54,380 nucleotides of DNA, from contig CAJCIT010000116.1 of NCBI GenBank assembly GCA_903970405.1, forward strand, positions 1 through 54,380, in the 5' to 3' direction. Each line of letters begins with the position of its first letter. Position 1 is the stretch's first letter. The notes under the pieces were generated by a model. It was not told the origin of the DNA. It ran no database searches and was given only the letters and a program-made list of their open reading frames with translations. The DNA is from Acidobacteriaceae bacterium (lineage in GTDB: Bacteria; Acidobacteriota; Terriglobia; Bryobacterales; Bryobacteraceae). Both the position numbers and the translations under genes were made by a program. This document shows positions 53,603 to 54,380 of this stretch, piece by piece.

Positions 53603-54380
53603 TTATCCGAACAGATCGTCGAGGGTCGGCGCGCCGAGCAGGCGAATCCCAATCTGCTCCAGGTCCTGGCTCGGGTATTGCGATAGCCGTTGTTCGACCC
53701 AGGGTGGCAGAGAACCGAATTTGCTCTCGATCTGACACCGGAGAAGACCACGCTGCCCCTGGATCTGTCCCTGTAGCTGCCCCTGTAGCCTACCTTCCTC
53801 AAGGCCGCGCGTATACGCAGGTCCCAGCACCTTGTTCTCTGAAAGATCGATTGTCAGCACCTTTGTTGCCTCCTCCCTAACTATTTCTTCTAACCCACGT
53901 AAGCCAGCCAGAATCAGCAAGTTCTGAAAATAGCGGTCGGCCTGATCTCGCTCCAGCCACGAAAGCTTCTGGAGAATGCGGCGTAACGCGACGCGGTTAT
54001 CCTTGAGCCGCATCAGAATCCCTAATATATTATCGCCCGGTTCCGGGCTTGCCACCAGCGGCTCGCCGTCCACGGTGCTCAGGTCAACGGTTGTGAAGCG
54101 GGCCTCGCCGTCTGCCCATTCCAGTCGGCTGGCCATACGCAATGGCTTGCGGCCGACATACAGTAGAATCTGTCTGGGAATGCGCCCATGCACGCGATTT
54201 ATCAGCACGAGGTATTCCAGCATCCGAAGAGGAATGTCAGCGTCGTTGGTGCTCTGTACCTCGATCTGTATCAGCCCGCCGTCATCGGTTTCGCCGAGTA
54301 GATCGACGCGGAGATTCTGCACTTTCGGGAGTTCGGTCGGCAACCAGCTAATAATCCTGCCGCCTGTCAGCAGATGGAGT
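53603..54380 (-). CDS. Rpn/PD-(D/E)XK nuclease-like protein, 5' end outside window
   Basis: The open frame continues to the right edge of the window and reads ...LLTGGRIISWLPTELPKVQN before VDLLGE, so the N-terminus is missing. The VDLLGETDDGGLIQIEVQ stretch fits the PD-(D/E)XK core of Rpn recombination-promoting or transposase-like nucleases, with E-x-Q in the catalytic strand. A C-terminal LEEGRLQGQLQGQIQGQRG repeat precedes a DUF4351-like end (LRCQIESKFGSLPPWVEQRL). An in-frame TTG at 54343 is an internal position and not the start. These genes are often mobile or present in many copies. It converges on the AttH-like gene. Confidence 0.78.
   Translation of the reverse strand, partial: LHLLTGGRIISWLPTELPKVQNLRVDLLGETDDGGLIQIEVQSTNDADIPLRMLEYLVLINRVHGRIPRQILLYVGRKPLRMASRLEWADGEARFTTVDLSTVDGEPLVASPEPGDNILGILMRLKDNRVALRRILQKLSWLERDQADRYFQNLLILAGLRGLEEIVREEATKVLTIDLSENKVLGPAYTRGLEEGRLQGQLQGQIQGQRGLLRCQIESKFGSLPPWVEQRLSQYPSQDLEQIGIRLLGAPTLDDLFG

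Overview
The window looks like a chromosomal segment of a soil acidobacterium, most likely of the Solibacter/Bryobacter group. This is inferred from recalled family content and not from a search. The signs are a GC-rich genome, an Oar-like TonB-dependent outer-membrane protein with an N-terminal carboxypeptidase-regulatory domain, a decayed ADOP-type (acidobacterial) permease, a caa3 oxidase operon joined to a b6-type cytochrome, and small palindromic repeats scattered between genes. No rRNA, tRNA, CRISPR array, prophage or intact insertion sequence was seen.

Layout. 1-463: non-coding, with two dispersed repeats and a possible short transcription unit. 464-6116 (minus): five-gene pentose operon (sodium/solute symporter, two-helix membrane protein, FucI/AraA-superfamily isomerase, ribulokinase, ribulose-5-phosphate epimerase). 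6324-9107 (plus): secreted aldose epimerase and glycerol kinase. 9141-16187 (minus): seven-gene respiratory operon (oxidase subunits II, I, III, an unknown membrane subunit, dihaem lipoprotein cytochrome c, Rieske protein, cytochrome b6-c fusion), together a quinol-to-oxygen electron path. 16303-21104 (plus): Gfo/Idh oxidoreductase, DinB protein, coaD, class I aminotransferase, SH3 lipoprotein. 21116-24062: acyltransferase-like membrane protein, SUMT and uroporphyrinogen-III synthase. 24087-26719: secreted amidohydrolase and a DUF362 protein, divergent. 26763-29309 (minus): gyrA. 29566-32330 (plus): exported NIF3-like protein, glycosyltransferase, HAD phosphatase. 32327-33351: TetR regulator facing a palindromic operator and a small orphan ORF. 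33751-36963: Oar-like receptor. 37056-38600: decayed ADOP permease. 39401-41713 (plus): xerD and a tRNA nucleotidyltransferase. 41714-42301: non-coding and repeat-rich. 42302-43900 (minus): coiled-coil membrane protein and thymidine kinase. 44039-48324 (plus): methyltransferase, SCO copper chaperone, TPR protein, phenylalanine hydroxylase. 48442-48993 (minus): exported glutathione peroxidase. 49180-53535 (plus): AttEFGH-like operon (ATPase, fused permease, CrtC/AttH-like lipocalin). 53603-54380 (minus): Rpn/PD-(D/E)XK-like gene cut by the window edge.

Most of the window is ordinary core and metabolic gene content. The parts most worth following are the respiratory operon with its unrecognised fourth subunit and b6-type b-c fusion, the dispersed intergenic repeat families, the TetR operator that controls only a tiny ORF, the internally deleted ADOP gene, and the palindrome over the promoter of the AttEFGH-like operon.
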